Below are positions 1-8,005 of a stretch of 64,000 nt of DNA, piece after piece. The stretch is taken from positions 124,001 to 188,000 of the forward strand of contig CAWFUP010000004.1 in assembly GCA_963819075.1 (NCBI GenBank), read 5' to 3'. Position numbers and translations under genes: made by a program. Below the pieces are notes generated by a model. That model searched no databases. It had not been told where the DNA came from and was given only the letters and a program-made list of their open reading frames with translations. This DNA is from CAVQBJ01 sp963819075. Its GTDB lineage: Bacteria; Actinomycetota; Thermoleophilia; Solirubrobacterales; Solirubrobacteraceae. How positions within the stretch are numbered: the stretch's first letter is position 1; each line of letters opens with the position of its first letter.

Positions 1-825
1 CCCAACCGGGACTTCATCTCGACCTCCAACACCGTTATTGGGGTCGCGGTCGACGATGGGCCAGCCGGAACGGCGACACCCAACCCCGCAGGCTTGGACT
101 TCGCCAGCCAACCACTCGACACCTACAGCACGCCGCAAACGCTCACCATCACGGATTCCGGTGACGGCCTGCTTCAGATCGGGCACGCGCAGGTGTCAGC
201 TGGCGACACCGACGACTTCCTGATCACCACCGACACGTGCTCTGGGACGACCCTCTGGCCCGGCGACACGTGCACCATCGACGTTCGCTTCGGCCCCACC
301 ACGACAAGCGTCGACAATGGACGGACGGCCACCCTCACGCTACCCAGCAACGACCCCGCGGCGACCCTCTCGATCTCGCTGAAGGGCACCGGCGGATCGC
401 TGCCACAGGGCCCAGCGGGCGTCAACGGCCCGAACGGGACGAACGGAACCGCCGGCACCAATGGCACCGCCGGCACCAACGGCACCAACGGCACGAACGG
501 CGCGACGGGACCGACCGGCCCGGCCGGCCAGATCGAACTCGTCAGCTGCAAGCCGGTGAAAACCGGCCGTGGCAGACACAAGCAGACGGTCCAGCGCTGC
601 ACCACGCGGCTGACGCACTCGCCCGTCAAGCTCACCAGTGCCCGGCCGTCGATCGTGGCATCGCTCGCGCGGGGCAACCTTGTCTACGCCACGGGGTCGG
701 CGAGCAGCACGGGCAAACGGACGACGCTCGTGCTGACCCCGCTGCGCACCATCCGCGCAGGGCGTTACGCCCTGAAGCTCACCCGGGGAAGAACCCAGCA
801 ACGCGAGACGATCACGATCGGGTGA
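1..825 (+). CDS. Secreted choice-of-anchor-D / collagen-like repeat protein, 5' truncated
   Basis: The reading frame is already open at the first base, so the N-terminus lies outside the window; the ATG at 94 is internal. Roughly the first 130 visible residues form a beta-rich module (NPAGLDFASQPLDTYS, later GDTCTIDVRF and LKGTGG) typical of choice-of-anchor D/ASH-like surface domains. Thirteen uninterrupted G-x-y triplets (409-528) follow, rich in GTN and GTA, as in bacterial collagen-like proteins. The last 95 or so residues form a small domain with a Cys pair (SCKPV and QRCTTRL) and basic strands, a tail also seen in the secreted proteins at 13939 and 31725. It is probably exported and exposed on the cell surface; the ligand is unknown. 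It converges on the ABC permease gene that ends at 967. Confidence 0.8.
   Translation, partial: PNRDFISTSNTVIGVAVDDGPAGTATPNPAGLDFASQPLDTYSTPQTLTITDSGDGLLQIGHAQVSAGDTDDFLITTDTCSGTTLWPGDTCTIDVRFGPTTTSVDNGRTATLTLPSNDPAATLSISLKGTGGSLPQGPAGVNGPNGTNGTAGTNGTAGTNGTNGTNGATGPTGPAGQIELVSCKPVKTGRGRHKQTVQRCTTRLTHSPVKLTSARPSIVASLARGNLVYATGSASSTGKRTTLVLTPLRTIRAGRYALKLTRGRTQQRETITIG
409..528 (+). repeat. Collagen-like G-x-y triplet tract (13 triplets)
   Basis: Forty codons encode GPA GVN GPN GTN GTA GTN GTA and so on, ending GPT GPA G, without interruption. The GTN/GTA codons are near-identical at DNA level (ggcaccaac / ggaacc variants), so the tract could change length by slippage. Triplets of this kind form a triple helix in bacterial collagen-like surface proteins; trimerisation here is inferred. 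Confidence 0.85.
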
Positions 826-966
826 ATCGGACCCTTCCGTCCGCATAAGCGAAAGGTCCTGCTGAGCGCGTCCTTTCTCGTTTCAGAGATCCGCCCGCGC
901 CGGGCCCGATTGGACTCGGCCGTGTGCTCGTGAGGGGGGCACTCCTCATCCGGGCGATCAACCGGA

Positions 967-1737
967 TCAGCCAGCGCGCTCGGCCGACGCGAGCCCGCGG
1001 CGCGCCCATACCGTCATCAGCGCGATGCCGCCCGCGAGCAGCCCGAACGCGAGCGCGACATTGGTGGGCGAACCGGCGAGCAGGCCGCGCGAGGCCTCGA
1101 GCGCCACCGAGGCCGGGTTGTACTTCGCCGCGGTGTGGATCCAGCCGCTCAGGAGCGCGAGCGGCACGTACACGGGAGCGAGGAACAGGGCCACGAACAC
1201 CGGCATCTGGATGAGCGCGCCCGCCTGCTCGGTCCGCAGGAACATCGCCACGCCACAGCCCCACAGGGCGCAGACGAGGTTCATGCACACCCCGAGCGCC
1301 ACTAGGCCGCCGAGGTCCAGCCCGCCCCCGTCCACCCGCATGCCGGCCACGAGCGCCGCCAGCGTCACCACTGTGCCGGTAACGACCCAGCGACCGAGCG
1401 CGCCGATCGCGTAGCCGGCGATGATCCCGCTGCGCCGCGGTGCGCTCAGCAGCAGCCGCCGCGCGAAGCCGGAATCGAAGTCGCGCGCGATCGCGAAGCC
1501 GGTGAACACCCCACCGAACGCCGCCGACTGCAGGAACACGAAGACGAACTGAAACGCGGTGTATCCCGGGCCGTAGTGGAAGTTCGGCACCTGCGCGATC
1601 TTCGACAGGCCTCCGGCGAACGCGGCCAGGAAGAACAGCGGGAAGATGATCGACGGCAGAAGGATGGCCGGGCTGACGAACGTGTTGTGCAGCGAGCGCC
1701 ACGCGACCGCGCGAGCGACGAAGCCGAAGCGCCTCAC
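967..1737 (-). CDS. ABC-2 type exporter permease (second permease of DrrA-like system)
   Basis: A 256-residue polytopic membrane protein with the ABC-2 permease pattern: a cytosolic N-terminus containing AWRSLHNTFVSPAILLP, then six or so hydrophobic spans (IIFPLFFLAAFAGGL, FVFVFLQSAAFGGVFTGFAI, later GALIQMPVFVALFLAPVYVPL) and a conserved region RDFDSGFARRLLLSAPRR after the second span. The GTG start at 1737 overlaps the stop of the upstream permease as GTGA, so the two are translationally coupled; longer upstream starts would read through that gene. It probably pairs with the permease at 1734-2531 and the ATPase at 2521-3537 to make a heteromeric drug- or lipid-type exporter. The substrate cannot be told from sequence. 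Confidence 0.85.
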   Translation of the reverse strand: MRRFGFVARAVAWRSLHNTFVSPAILLPSIIFPLFFLAAFAGGLSKIAQVPNFHYGPGYTAFQFVFVFLQSAAFGGVFTGFAIARDFDSGFARRLLLSAPRRSGIIAGYAIGALGRWVVTGTVVTLAALVAGMRVDGGGLDLGGLVALGVCMNLVCALWGCGVAMFLRTEQAGALIQMPVFVALFLAPVYVPLALLSGWIHTAAKYNPASVALEASRGLLAGSPTNVALAFGLLAGGIALMTVWARRGLASAERAG

Positions 1738-2531
1738 GTGCGCACCAGCCGGTTCTTCATCGCTGCACCGGACAGTCCGAGGCTGATGACCGCCAGCAGC
1801 AGCGCGAAGCCGAACCCGAGCGCCAGCGCACGGCCGTCCCAGCCGGTGATGATCAGGCTGCGCATCCCCTCGATCAGGTAGGAGACCGGGTTGTAGGTCG
1901 CCACCTCGCGAAACCACTGCACCTGGATGAGGTTGCGCGGCAGGCTCGACGAGCTGAGGAACACCGTCACGAACAGCAGCGGAAAGACGGCCTGGACCGC
2001 CTCGCCGCTGCCGAACCGGAGCGCGATCAACGTGCCCAGACCGGCGAACGCGAAGGCGATGAGGATCGAGAGCACCAGCAGCACGAACGCCCCGCCGACG
2101 CCGCTGACCACGCCCACCCCGCTCGCCACGCCGATGAGCAGGTAGCAGGTCGACTGCACGCAGGCGACCACCACCGGTCCGCCCAGCTGGCCGGCGATCA
2201 GCGCGGCGCCGCGGATCGGCGTCAGCGCGAGCCGGTTGAGGAAGCCCGATTCGATGTCCCGGGCCAGATCGGTGCCCGCGGTCACGGACACGAACAGCGC
2301 GCCCTGCATGAAGGTGACCGCCAGCGCGAAGTCTCGGTAGCTCACCGGCGGAAAGCCGGGGATCTTGCGGGCCGCCCCGAGCGCACTGCCGTTGATCGCG
2401 AACAGGATGAGCGGGAACAGCAGCGGAAACAGCAGCAGCGCTCCCTGACGCAGGGAGCGCTTGACCGATCGGCGCGCCAGCACGGCGATCTGCTCGAACA
2501 GGCCGGGCGCAGTGGGGGGCTCAGCGACCAC
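1734..2531 (-). CDS. ABC-2 type exporter permease (first permease)
   Basis: About 265 residues with the DrrB/ABC-2 layout: FEQIAVLARRSVKRSLRQGA as the cytosolic lead, a first span LLFPLLFPLILFAINGSA, the conserved loop RDIESGFLNRLALTPIRGAA, a glycine-rich run VASGVGVVSGVGGAFVLLVLS and a C-terminal SYLIEGMRSLIITGW loop before the last span. I chose the GTG at 2531 (overlapping the ATPase stop by 11 bases, GGGGG upstream); an ATG at 2582 would add 17 residues rich in Arg. It shares its loop motif with the downstream permease, consistent with a duplicated pair forming the two transmembrane halves of one exporter. Confidence 0.85.
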   Translation of the reverse strand: MVAEPPTAPGLFEQIAVLARRSVKRSLRQGALLLFPLLFPLILFAINGSALGAARKIPGFPPVSYRDFALAVTFMQGALFVSVTAGTDLARDIESGFLNRLALTPIRGAALIAGQLGGPVVVACVQSTCYLLIGVASGVGVVSGVGGAFVLLVLSILIAFAFAGLGTLIALRFGSGEAVQAVFPLLFVTVFLSSSSLPRNLIQVQWFREVATYNPVSYLIEGMRSLIITGWDGRALALGFGFALLLAVISLGLSGAAMKNRLVRT

Positions 2532-3537
2532 GGCGCCCCCGCCGCGCCGGCGCCGGCTCGTCCGGGCCGGCGTCGTCGACATCGGCTGCACCTTCGAGCT
2601 TGCGCCCGGTCTTGGCCAGGAACACGTCGTCCAGGGTCGGCTGGTGCAGATGCAGCGAGGCGACGTGCAGGTCCGCCTGATCGAGCGTGCGCACGACGGC
2701 GGCCAGCTGCGCCTCGCCTCCGGGCAGCTGCACCGTGAGGCTGCCGCGCCCGTTGCGGATGAGCGCGCCGAATCCGCCCAGCCGCTCGGCGAGCGTCTCC
2801 TGTTGGGTGACATCGGCCGGGACAATCTCGACGCTCGGGCTGCCGATCTGCGCCTTCAGCTCGGCCGGCGTGCCCTCGGCGACGATCGTGCCGCGGTCGA
2901 TGATGCCGACGCGATCGGCGAGCGCGTCGGCCTCCTCGAGGTACTGGGTGGTGAGGAACACGGTCATGCCCTCGTCGTGGGCCAGCCGGGCCACCTCTTC
3001 CCATAGCGCGGTGCGGCTTTGCGGATCCAGCCCCGTGGTTGGCTCATCGAGGAACAGGATGCGCGGGTCGTGCACGAGCGCGAGCGCGAGGTCCAGGCGC
3101 CGCTTCATGCCGCCCGAATACCCGCCGACCCGGCGATCGGCAGCCTCGGTCAGGCCGACCCGCTCGAGCAGCTCGTCGGCCCGGCGCGTCCGCTGAGCCT
3201 TGGGGATGCCCTGCAGGGTCGCCTGCAGCGCCAGGTGCTCGCGACCGGTGAGGATCGCGTCCAACGCCGCCTCCTGTAGCGCCGCGCCGATCGAGGCTCG
3301 GACCTGCGCGCCCTCACGCACGATGTCGTGGCCGCCGACGGTCGCCCGGCCCGCGGTCGGCGGCAGGAGGGTGGTGAGCATGAGCACGGTGGTCGACTTG
3401 CCGGCGCCGTTGGGGCCGAGGAAGCCGTATATCTCACCGGGGGCGACGGCAAGATCGATGCCGTCGACCGCGCGCGGACCCTTGCGGAACTCGCGTACCA
3501 GCTGCTCGACCTCGATCGCTGCCGTCTGGACGGACAC
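2521..3537 (-). CDS. DrrA-like ABC exporter ATP-binding protein
   Basis: ATPase of 338 residues powering the two downstream permeases. Walker A is GPNGAGKST (residues 41-49), the signature is YSGGMKRRLDLA, Walker B is ILFLDEPTTGLDP, and the switch region is TVFLTTQYLEEADALADRV. The C-terminal part from about residue 225 (VEIVPADVT through HLHQPTLDDVFLAKTGR) is the DUF4162-like extension typical of the daunorubicin-resistance type. The GTG at 3537 is taken as start; the frame extends upstream to a TTG at 3573, but that lies inside the palindromic operator. Transcription would run divergently from the MarR gene at 3604, which probably controls both directions. A drug/antibiotic efflux role is inferred from family and context. 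Confidence 0.9.
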   Translation of the reverse strand: MSVQTAAIEVEQLVREFRKGPRAVDGIDLAVAPGEIYGFLGPNGAGKSTTVLMLTTLLPPTAGRATVGGHDIVREGAQVRASIGAALQEAALDAILTGREHLALQATLQGIPKAQRTRRADELLERVGLTEAADRRVGGYSGGMKRRLDLALALVHDPRILFLDEPTTGLDPQSRTALWEEVARLAHDEGMTVFLTTQYLEEADALADRVGIIDRGTIVAEGTPAELKAQIGSPSVEIVPADVTQQETLAERLGGFGALIRNGRGSLTVQLPGGEAQLAAVVRTLDQADLHVASLHLHQPTLDDVFLAKTGRKLEGAADVDDAGPDEPAPARRGRRGR

Positions 3538-3556
3538 GAGACGGTAGGCTACCTCG

Positions 3557-3577
3557 ATATTTGATGTTGTCAACTAT
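3557..3577. promoter_or_regulatory. MarR-type palindromic operator between marR and ABC exporter
   Basis: The 21-base element reads ATA-N-TTGA-N5-TCAA-N-TAT, a perfect inverted repeat in its seven fixed positions per arm. It sits between the divergent ABC exporter (start 3537) and the MarR gene (start 3604), an AT-rich island in a very GC-rich sequence. MarR proteins commonly bind 16-21 bp palindromes with TTGA/TCAA cores. Autoregulation plus control of the exporter is inferred. Confidence 0.7.
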
Positions 3578-3603
3578 TGAGCCGCTCAGCTATCCTCACC
3601 GAG

Positions 3604-4053
3604 ATGACGCCCGCGGCCGCAGCTGTCAAGACTCGGCGAGCGACGGCCGCGGACGAGGCGTGGGCGCTCGTGCACCAGCTTGTGACGACCGAGCGCCGGC
3701 ACTTCCTCTCCGTCGCCACCGAGCTGGACCTCCATCCCGCGCAGGCGGGCGCGCTGATGCAAATGGATCCGGACGTGCCGATGCCCATGCACGAGCTCGC
3801 CACCACCCTGCGCTGCGACAACTCCAACGTGACCGGCATCGTCGACCGGCTCGAGGCGCGAGGCCTGGTAGAGCGCAAGCCCTACGAGCGCGACCGACGG
3901 GTGCGACAAGTCGTGCTCACCCCTCTCGGGGTGGCGGCGCGTGACCGTATCCGCGGGTGCATGAGCGCCGCGCCGGAGTCGTTGCGACGTCTGTCGGCCG
4001 CCGACCAGCGCACGCTGCGCGATGTGCTCCGGCGGGCGCTCGAGGGCAACTGA
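3604..4053 (+). CDS. MarR-family transcriptional regulator
   Basis: A 149-residue winged-helix repressor. The N-terminal helix (DEAWALVHQLVTTERRHFLSVA) supports dimerisation; the recognition part is LATTLRCDNSNVTGIVDRLE, followed by the wing containing RKPYERDRRVRQVVLTPLG, the usual MarR D-x-R-D-x-R type wing. The ATG at 3604 was chosen over an in-frame TTG at 3577 that lies in the operator. MarR proteins typically sense small phenolic or lipophilic ligands and release their operator. The divergent ABC exporter is the obvious target. Confidence 0.9.
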   Translation: MTPAAAAVKTRRATAADEAWALVHQLVTTERRHFLSVATELDLHPAQAGALMQMDPDVPMPMHELATTLRCDNSNVTGIVDRLEARGLVERKPYERDRRVRQVVLTPLGVAARDRIRGCMSAAPESLRRLSAADQRTLRDVLRRALEGN

Positions 4054-4224
4054 CGCGCGCGAGCCCAGGGGGCCCCGGGCCCACTGCGGCTCATCTCTGT
4101 TTGACCGCAACCCGAAGCGCGCCGATCCGACGAATGAGTTGGCGGCGCTCGGTTTCGCGCGGTCCAGCCAACTCGGTGTCCAGCTGACGCTCGCCGCGCT
4201 CATGCTGCGCCGAAGGGAGGGCCG

Positions 4225-5445
4225 ATGAAGTCCTCGGTTCGCCATGAGACGTGTCGCTGCCCTCATCGGCGCGCTCCTTTGTGCGCTGCTCCCCCCTCCG
4301 TCGCCGGCGCCTCCGCACCGGCGACGCCTCAGGCGCCGGGCCAGGCCACGGGGACAATCACCGCGATCGGCGGGTCGTGGGTCACGATCCAGACCGCCGG
4401 CAGGCAGACCGGCGTCGTCAACGCGATGGTGGCGGGCGCGAACGCGCTCACGCAGGGCGACTATCCCTACGTGTGGGGCGGCGGGCACCCCGAGGCGGGG
4501 GTCGCGAGCGCCGCTCCGGCCGCGAAGGGACGGGCCGCGCGGCAGGTCGGCTTTGACTGCTCCGGCTCGGTCGCCGCGGTGCTGGCCGGCGCGGGCCTGT
4601 GGCCCGCGGGCGGCCCGGTGCCCAACGACGCGGGCGTGATCACCCAGCTGTTGGCGGAGAAGCTGATCGCCCGGGGACCCGGCACGTCGCCCGTCGAGGT
4701 GACCCTCTACGACCACCCCGGCGTCCACATCTTCATGAACATCGACGGACGCTTCTTCGGCACTTCCGACGGAGGCGGCGGCGGGTCGGCGAAGGGCGGA
4801 CCGGGCTGGCTGTCCGACGGTGCTCCCGACGCCTTCAGCCACGCGTTCAAGCAGTATCACGTCCTCCCCTCCGTGCTGAAGGATCGGACGAGCTACGGCC
4901 ACACGCTCACCTTCCAGGCCGACGCCAACCCGACCGTGCTCAACGGCGCGGCCCTCGGCGACAAGGTGACCGTCAGCTACTCCCCGGGCGGCTCGGGCAC
5001 CTTGTTCGTCAGCGCGCTCGCCTGGGTCGGGGCCGTCACCAGCACCGGCACGGTCACGTCGATCGCCGCCGACGGGTCCGCCTTCACGGTACAGACGCCC
5101 GACGGCACCACTCTGACGCTCTCACCGAGCTTCCCCGGGCTCATCGACGGGCTGGCGGTCGGTGACGGGGTTCAGGTCATCTACACGACGAGCGCCGCCA
5201 GCGCTGGCCCGCTCCTCGCACGCACGCTGACAGTGACCGCAAGCGCTCCGCCGGCGACCGGTACGCCGGGCGGCCCCGCCACGCCAGGTGCCCCCGGTGT
5301 GCCAGGCGGCCCTGGCAGCACCCCGGGCACGGGCAACCCGGGCGCCGGCTCGAGCCCGGATGGCACCCAGCCCGCGGGCGATGGCGGCGGCTGGGACGGC
5401 AACGGGAGCAGCGACGGCGGCGGCTACAGCGGGTCCGGCAACTAG
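4225..5445 (+). CDS. Secreted NlpC/P60-like (C40) peptidase-like protein with frame-split signal peptide
   Basis: The mature part has a C40-type core: YPYVWGGGHPEAG, then VGFDCSGSVAAVLAGAGLW with the likely nucleophile Cys112, and HPGVHIFMNIDGRFFGTS with the likely His168. In this family these residues cleave peptidoglycan stem peptides. Two beta repeats follow, each opening GTITAI or GTVTSI, then a low-complexity Gly/Pro tail. The first 25 residues in this frame are not a signal peptide, whereas an ATG at 4244 in the +2 frame encodes MRRVAALIGALLCALLP, an excellent one, which joins this frame at SVAGASAPATP if a C is added to the six-C run at 4291-4296. A strong GGGAGG lies four bases before ATG 4225. 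Either one base is missing in the run or the 4225 start is used and the protein is unusual. Confidence 0.75.
   Translation: MKSSVRHETCRCPHRRAPLCAAPPSVAGASAPATPQAPGQATGTITAIGGSWVTIQTAGRQTGVVNAMVAGANALTQGDYPYVWGGGHPEAGVASAAPAAKGRAARQVGFDCSGSVAAVLAGAGLWPAGGPVPNDAGVITQLLAEKLIARGPGTSPVEVTLYDHPGVHIFMNIDGRFFGTSDGGGGGSAKGGPGWLSDGAPDAFSHAFKQYHVLPSVLKDRTSYGHTLTFQADANPTVLNGAALGDKVTVSYSPGGSGTLFVSALAWVGAVTSTGTVTSIAADGSAFTVQTPDGTTLTLSPSFPGLIDGLAVGDGVQVIYTTSAASAGPLLARTLTVTASAPPATGTPGGPATPGAPGVPGGPGSTPGTGNPGAGSSPDGTQPAGDGGGWDGNGSSDGGGYSGSGN
4291..4296 (+). other. Six-C homopolymer, likely frameshift point
   Basis: A run of six C within ctgct-cccccc-tccg. With seven C the signal peptide starting at 4244 continues in frame into the NlpC/P60 domain; with six it runs off into a Pro/Arg-rich frame. 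It could be an assembly error, a true mutation, or a phase-variable tract. Confidence 0.6.
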
Positions 5446-5510
5446 GGGGGCGCGGCGCCGCCATCAGCTAGGCTGCCCGCCGTGCGAATGCGGGGGCGAC
5501 GTCTGCTGGG

Positions 5511-7307
5511 ATGGGCGCGGCAGGGACCGGCCAGGCGGGTGACGTGACCGCGTCGGCCGAGATCGCGGCCGCGGATGCCCGCGTCGGCGCCACGTCGGGC
5601 TGGTGGTCACGCTGGCCGCTGCTCGTCGGCGGCCTCGTCATCGCTGTGCTCATGGCACCGATGGTGCTGACCAACAGCACCTTTGGCTACGACTGGCCCG
5701 ACCACCTGTGGCTGGTCCAGATGCAGGCGCGCAACATCTCGAGCCTCGGACATCCGAGCCTGTTCTTGCAGTCCAGCTACGGGGCCTTCGAGCCGTGGTA
5801 TGCGTTCTATGGCGGCACGCTGTATTCGCTCGTGGCCGCCGGTTCGGTGCTCTCCGGCGGGCACACGCTCGCCGCCTACATCGCCTCGTTCGCGCTGGCC
5901 ATGGCGATGGCCTACGGCGGCTTCGTGTGGCTCGCACGGCAGGCCGGGCTGCGGGGCATCGCCGCGCAGGGCTCGGCCGTCGTGTACGTGACGTCGACGT
6001 ATTACCTGACCGACGTCTACGCCCGCGGAGCGTGGCCGGAGACGGTGGCCACGTCGGCCATACCGCTCGTCATCGCGTCCGCGCTCGCGCTGCTGCGAGA
6101 CGAGACCGTGCGCCCGTGGCCGGCGCTCGCCTTCGTCGTCAGCGTCGTGTTGCTGTCCGGTAGCCACAACATCACGCTCCTGTACGGAACGGTGTTCCTC
6201 GCCCTACTCGCCGCAAGCGTCGCCGTCGCGGTGGGACGTTCGGCGCTGCCGTCGCTGCGCCGCGTGGCCGCGGTGGGGCTGCTCGCCGTGCTCGCGGTCG
6301 CCGTCAACCTGTGGTTCCTGCTCCCCGACATCGCCTTCCAGGGGAAGGTCACGATCAGCCACACGTTCACCAAGCCGCCGGCGATCACCGGCGGCACCCC
6401 CCCGTGGATGGTGTTCGATCCGGTGCGCCATCCCTGGCACCCCGGGGGACCGACGTTCGACCTGCAGCTGCCGGTGTTCGCACTGCTGTGGTCGCTCACC
6501 GTGCTCGCTGTCACCTGGCGAGGTCTCGCGCCCGTGTGGCGGCGTCTCGCGATCGCGCTGGCCGTAACGAGCGTGCCGTTCCTCGCGCTCCTGTTCGTCC
6601 CCCCGCTGTGGCACGTCGTGCCGCACCTGTTCTGGTCCATCCAGTTTCCCTACCGGCTGCTGTCCTACGTCGGCTACTGCATTGCCGCCCTGGTGACCGT
6701 CGCGCTCATCGCCCTGACCACGCAGCGGCCACGGGCCACGCGGGCCCTCGTGCTCCTCGCGATCCTGTTCGCGGCGATCGACGGGGCGCAGGCGATCAAC
6801 CAGGAGTGGAGCGGGCCGTCGAGCCTCCCGAGCCGTAGCGCGGTGTTCCCGGGCGGCAGCACCGCGCCGGAGTACTGGGTGCGGACGTCGACATACCTCG
6901 GATACCAGGACGTCTCGCTTCCCGTCGTCAACGCCACGATCCCGGCGATCCCGGGCCTGACGGTCTACAACGGGCAGGGCGCGAACGTGCTGCCGGTCCC
7001 GGTCACGGGCTCGCCCCGGACCGCCTACGCGGTCTCGTTCACGCCGCCGGCGAGCGGCACAGTTACGACCGACGTCGTCTCCGGGCCCTACCTGGTGGCC
7101 GTGCACGGTGGTTCGTTCGTCGGACGCACCCCCTATTCCGAGCTCATCCTGCACGTCGACAAGCAACCGAGCGGCCCGACGCGGGTCGTCTTCAGCACCG
7201 CGCGAACGTGGCCGATCGTCGTCGGCGAGTGGGGTTCGGTCGCCGCGGTGCTCGTCCTCGCCGCGCTTCTGCTCGCGCTCGCCATCCGCCGCCTGCGGGT
7301 GCATTAG
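5511..7307 (+). CDS. Polytopic membrane protein, GT-C/PTPS-related (YfhO-like) type
   Basis: A 598-residue protein with about a dozen hydrophobic spans, from WPLLVGGLVIAVLMAPMVL to VLVLAALLLALAIRRL. The first outer loop contains GYDWPDHLWLVQMQ and the second YGAFEPWYAFYGGTLY; charged/aromatic residues just after span 1 are the hallmark of GT-C-fold and PTPS-related membrane proteins that act on lipid-linked sugars. A C-terminal extracytoplasmic beta domain (residues about 440-570, with SYLGYQDVSLPVV-like and PYLVAVHGGSFVGR strands) precedes the last span. Its layout matches the protein at 59064-60749. The ATG at 5511 has only weak upstream GGG. Function in envelope glycan assembly is inference; no catalytic residue is certain. 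Confidence 0.7.
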   Translation: MGAAGTGQAGDVTASAEIAAADARVGATSGWWSRWPLLVGGLVIAVLMAPMVLTNSTFGYDWPDHLWLVQMQARNISSLGHPSLFLQSSYGAFEPWYAFYGGTLYSLVAAGSVLSGGHTLAAYIASFALAMAMAYGGFVWLARQAGLRGIAAQGSAVVYVTSTYYLTDVYARGAWPETVATSAIPLVIASALALLRDETVRPWPALAFVVSVVLLSGSHNITLLYGTVFLALLAASVAVAVGRSALPSLRRVAAVGLLAVLAVAVNLWFLLPDIAFQGKVTISHTFTKPPAITGGTPPWMVFDPVRHPWHPGGPTFDLQLPVFALLWSLTVLAVTWRGLAPVWRRLAIALAVTSVPFLALLFVPPLWHVVPHLFWSIQFPYRLLSYVGYCIAALVTVALIALTTQRPRATRALVLLAILFAAIDGAQAINQEWSGPSSLPSRSAVFPGGSTAPEYWVRTSTYLGYQDVSLPVVNATIPAIPGLTVYNGQGANVLPVPVTGSPRTAYAVSFTPPASGTVTTDVVSGPYLVAVHGGSFVGRTPYSELILHVDKQPSGPTRVVFSTARTWPIVVGEWGSVAAVLVLAALLLALAIRRLRVH

Positions 7308-7511
7308 CCAGCAGGTGCAATCCAACGCGGCGTCGAGCGGCAAGCCCGCGCTCGGCGGCGCCCTGCGCCGTGGACCCTTCGTCCACCGGCGGGAAGGATC
7401 GGCGCCGCGGCGCGTCTCGGTGGGTGTCGCATTGACCTGACCTCGGCCGGCGTTCCGCCTCTGGCACGGACGGCCCAGACCCACGTCTCCCTCCAGAGAA
7501 GGACGTTAGCC

Positions 7512-7733
7512 ATGAACCGAATCCGCATCATCGTCTGCGCCGGCGCCTCCGTGCTCGTGCTCGGCGCGACGGCGCTGCCGGCCGCCGCGGCCAGCCACGG
7601 CCACTCCTCGCATCACGTCACGCATAAGGCTCCGCCGAAGCACAAGGCCTCCAGCTCGATCCCGCAGCACAACGGCGGCGATCACGACAGCGACAACAAC
7701 GGCGGCCCGAGCGACGGCGACGGGAACATCTGA
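7512..7733 (+). CDS. Small secreted protein with acidic DHDSDNNGGPSDGDGN tail
   Basis: A 73-residue peptide with a clear signal sequence (MNRIRIIVCAGASVLVLGA, predicted cleavage after AAA-A), a His/Lys-rich linker (SHGHSSHHVTHKAPPKHK) and an acidic, Asp/Asn/Gly-rich C-terminal 20 residues. AGAGAAGGA upstream is a good ribosome binding site. Its stop overlaps the next gene's ATG by one base (TGATG). The tail is duplicated, 18 of 20 residues identical, in the next gene. The Asp spacing resembles calcium-binding loops (DxDxxG-like), which is a suggestion only. I recognise no named family. Confidence 0.8.
   Translation: MNRIRIIVCAGASVLVLGATALPAAAASHGHSSHHVTHKAPPKHKASSSIPQHNGGDHDSDNNGGPSDGDGNI
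7671..7730 (+). repeat. Acidic tail motif, copy 1
   Basis: Twenty codons encode NGGDHDSDNNGGPSDGDGNI. The copy at 7943-8002 differs at two residues (S to G, I to L) and at several silent third positions, so the protein sequence is what has been conserved. Confidence 0.9.
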
Positions 7734-8005
7734 TGGCTCCCGGCCAGGCCCGCGACGGCGCTCGGCGGCGCCCACGATCGTGGCGGCTGCTCACGCTGAC
7801 GAGCGCCGTCGTGGCGCTCACGGTCAGCGCCTGCGGCGGCTCGAGCTATGGCACGAGCTCCGCACCGGCGACGTCGACCGCCCCGGCGACCACGGCGCCC
7901 GCTCCCGCGGCGGCGGCCGCCGCCGCCGGCATCCCGCAGGGCAACGGCGGCGACCACGACGGCGACAACAATGGGGGCCCGAGCGATGGCGACGGCAACC
8001 TGTAG
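7733..8005 (+). CDS. Small lipoprotein with the same acidic tail
   Basis: Ninety residues: a basic N-terminus, a hydrophobic core RLLTLTSAVVALTVSACGG with a lipobox-like S-A-C where Cys would be lipidated, then an Ala/Pro/Thr linker (ATSTAPATTAPAPAAAAAAAG) and the acidic tail shared with the gene before it. It begins inside the preceding stop (TGATG), so translation is coupled. The membrane-tethered version beside a free secreted version of the same tail suggests the two act together at the cell envelope. No family recognised. Confidence 0.8.
   Translation: MAPGQARDGARRRPRSWRLLTLTSAVVALTVSACGGSSYGTSSAPATSTAPATTAPAPAAAAAAAGIPQGNGGDHDGDNNGGPSDGDGNL
7943..8002 (+). repeat. Acidic tail motif, copy 2
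   Basis: Second copy of the 20-residue tail, here NGGDHDGDNNGGPSDGDGNL, ending one codon before the stop as in copy 1. Confidence 0.9.

Noticed and set aside
409..528. CRISPR-like short repeats
   Set aside because: The periodicity is nine bases in phase with codons and encodes Gly-x-y triplets; there are no spacers.
840..966. Terminator between the first gene and the ABC permease
   Set aside because: Only weak five- or six-base stems with long loops; not convincing.
3573..3573. Upstream TTG start for the ABC ATPase giving MTTSNIEV
   Set aside because: It lies inside the palindromic operator; the GTG at 3537 has a GAGG upstream and gives the usual family N-terminus.
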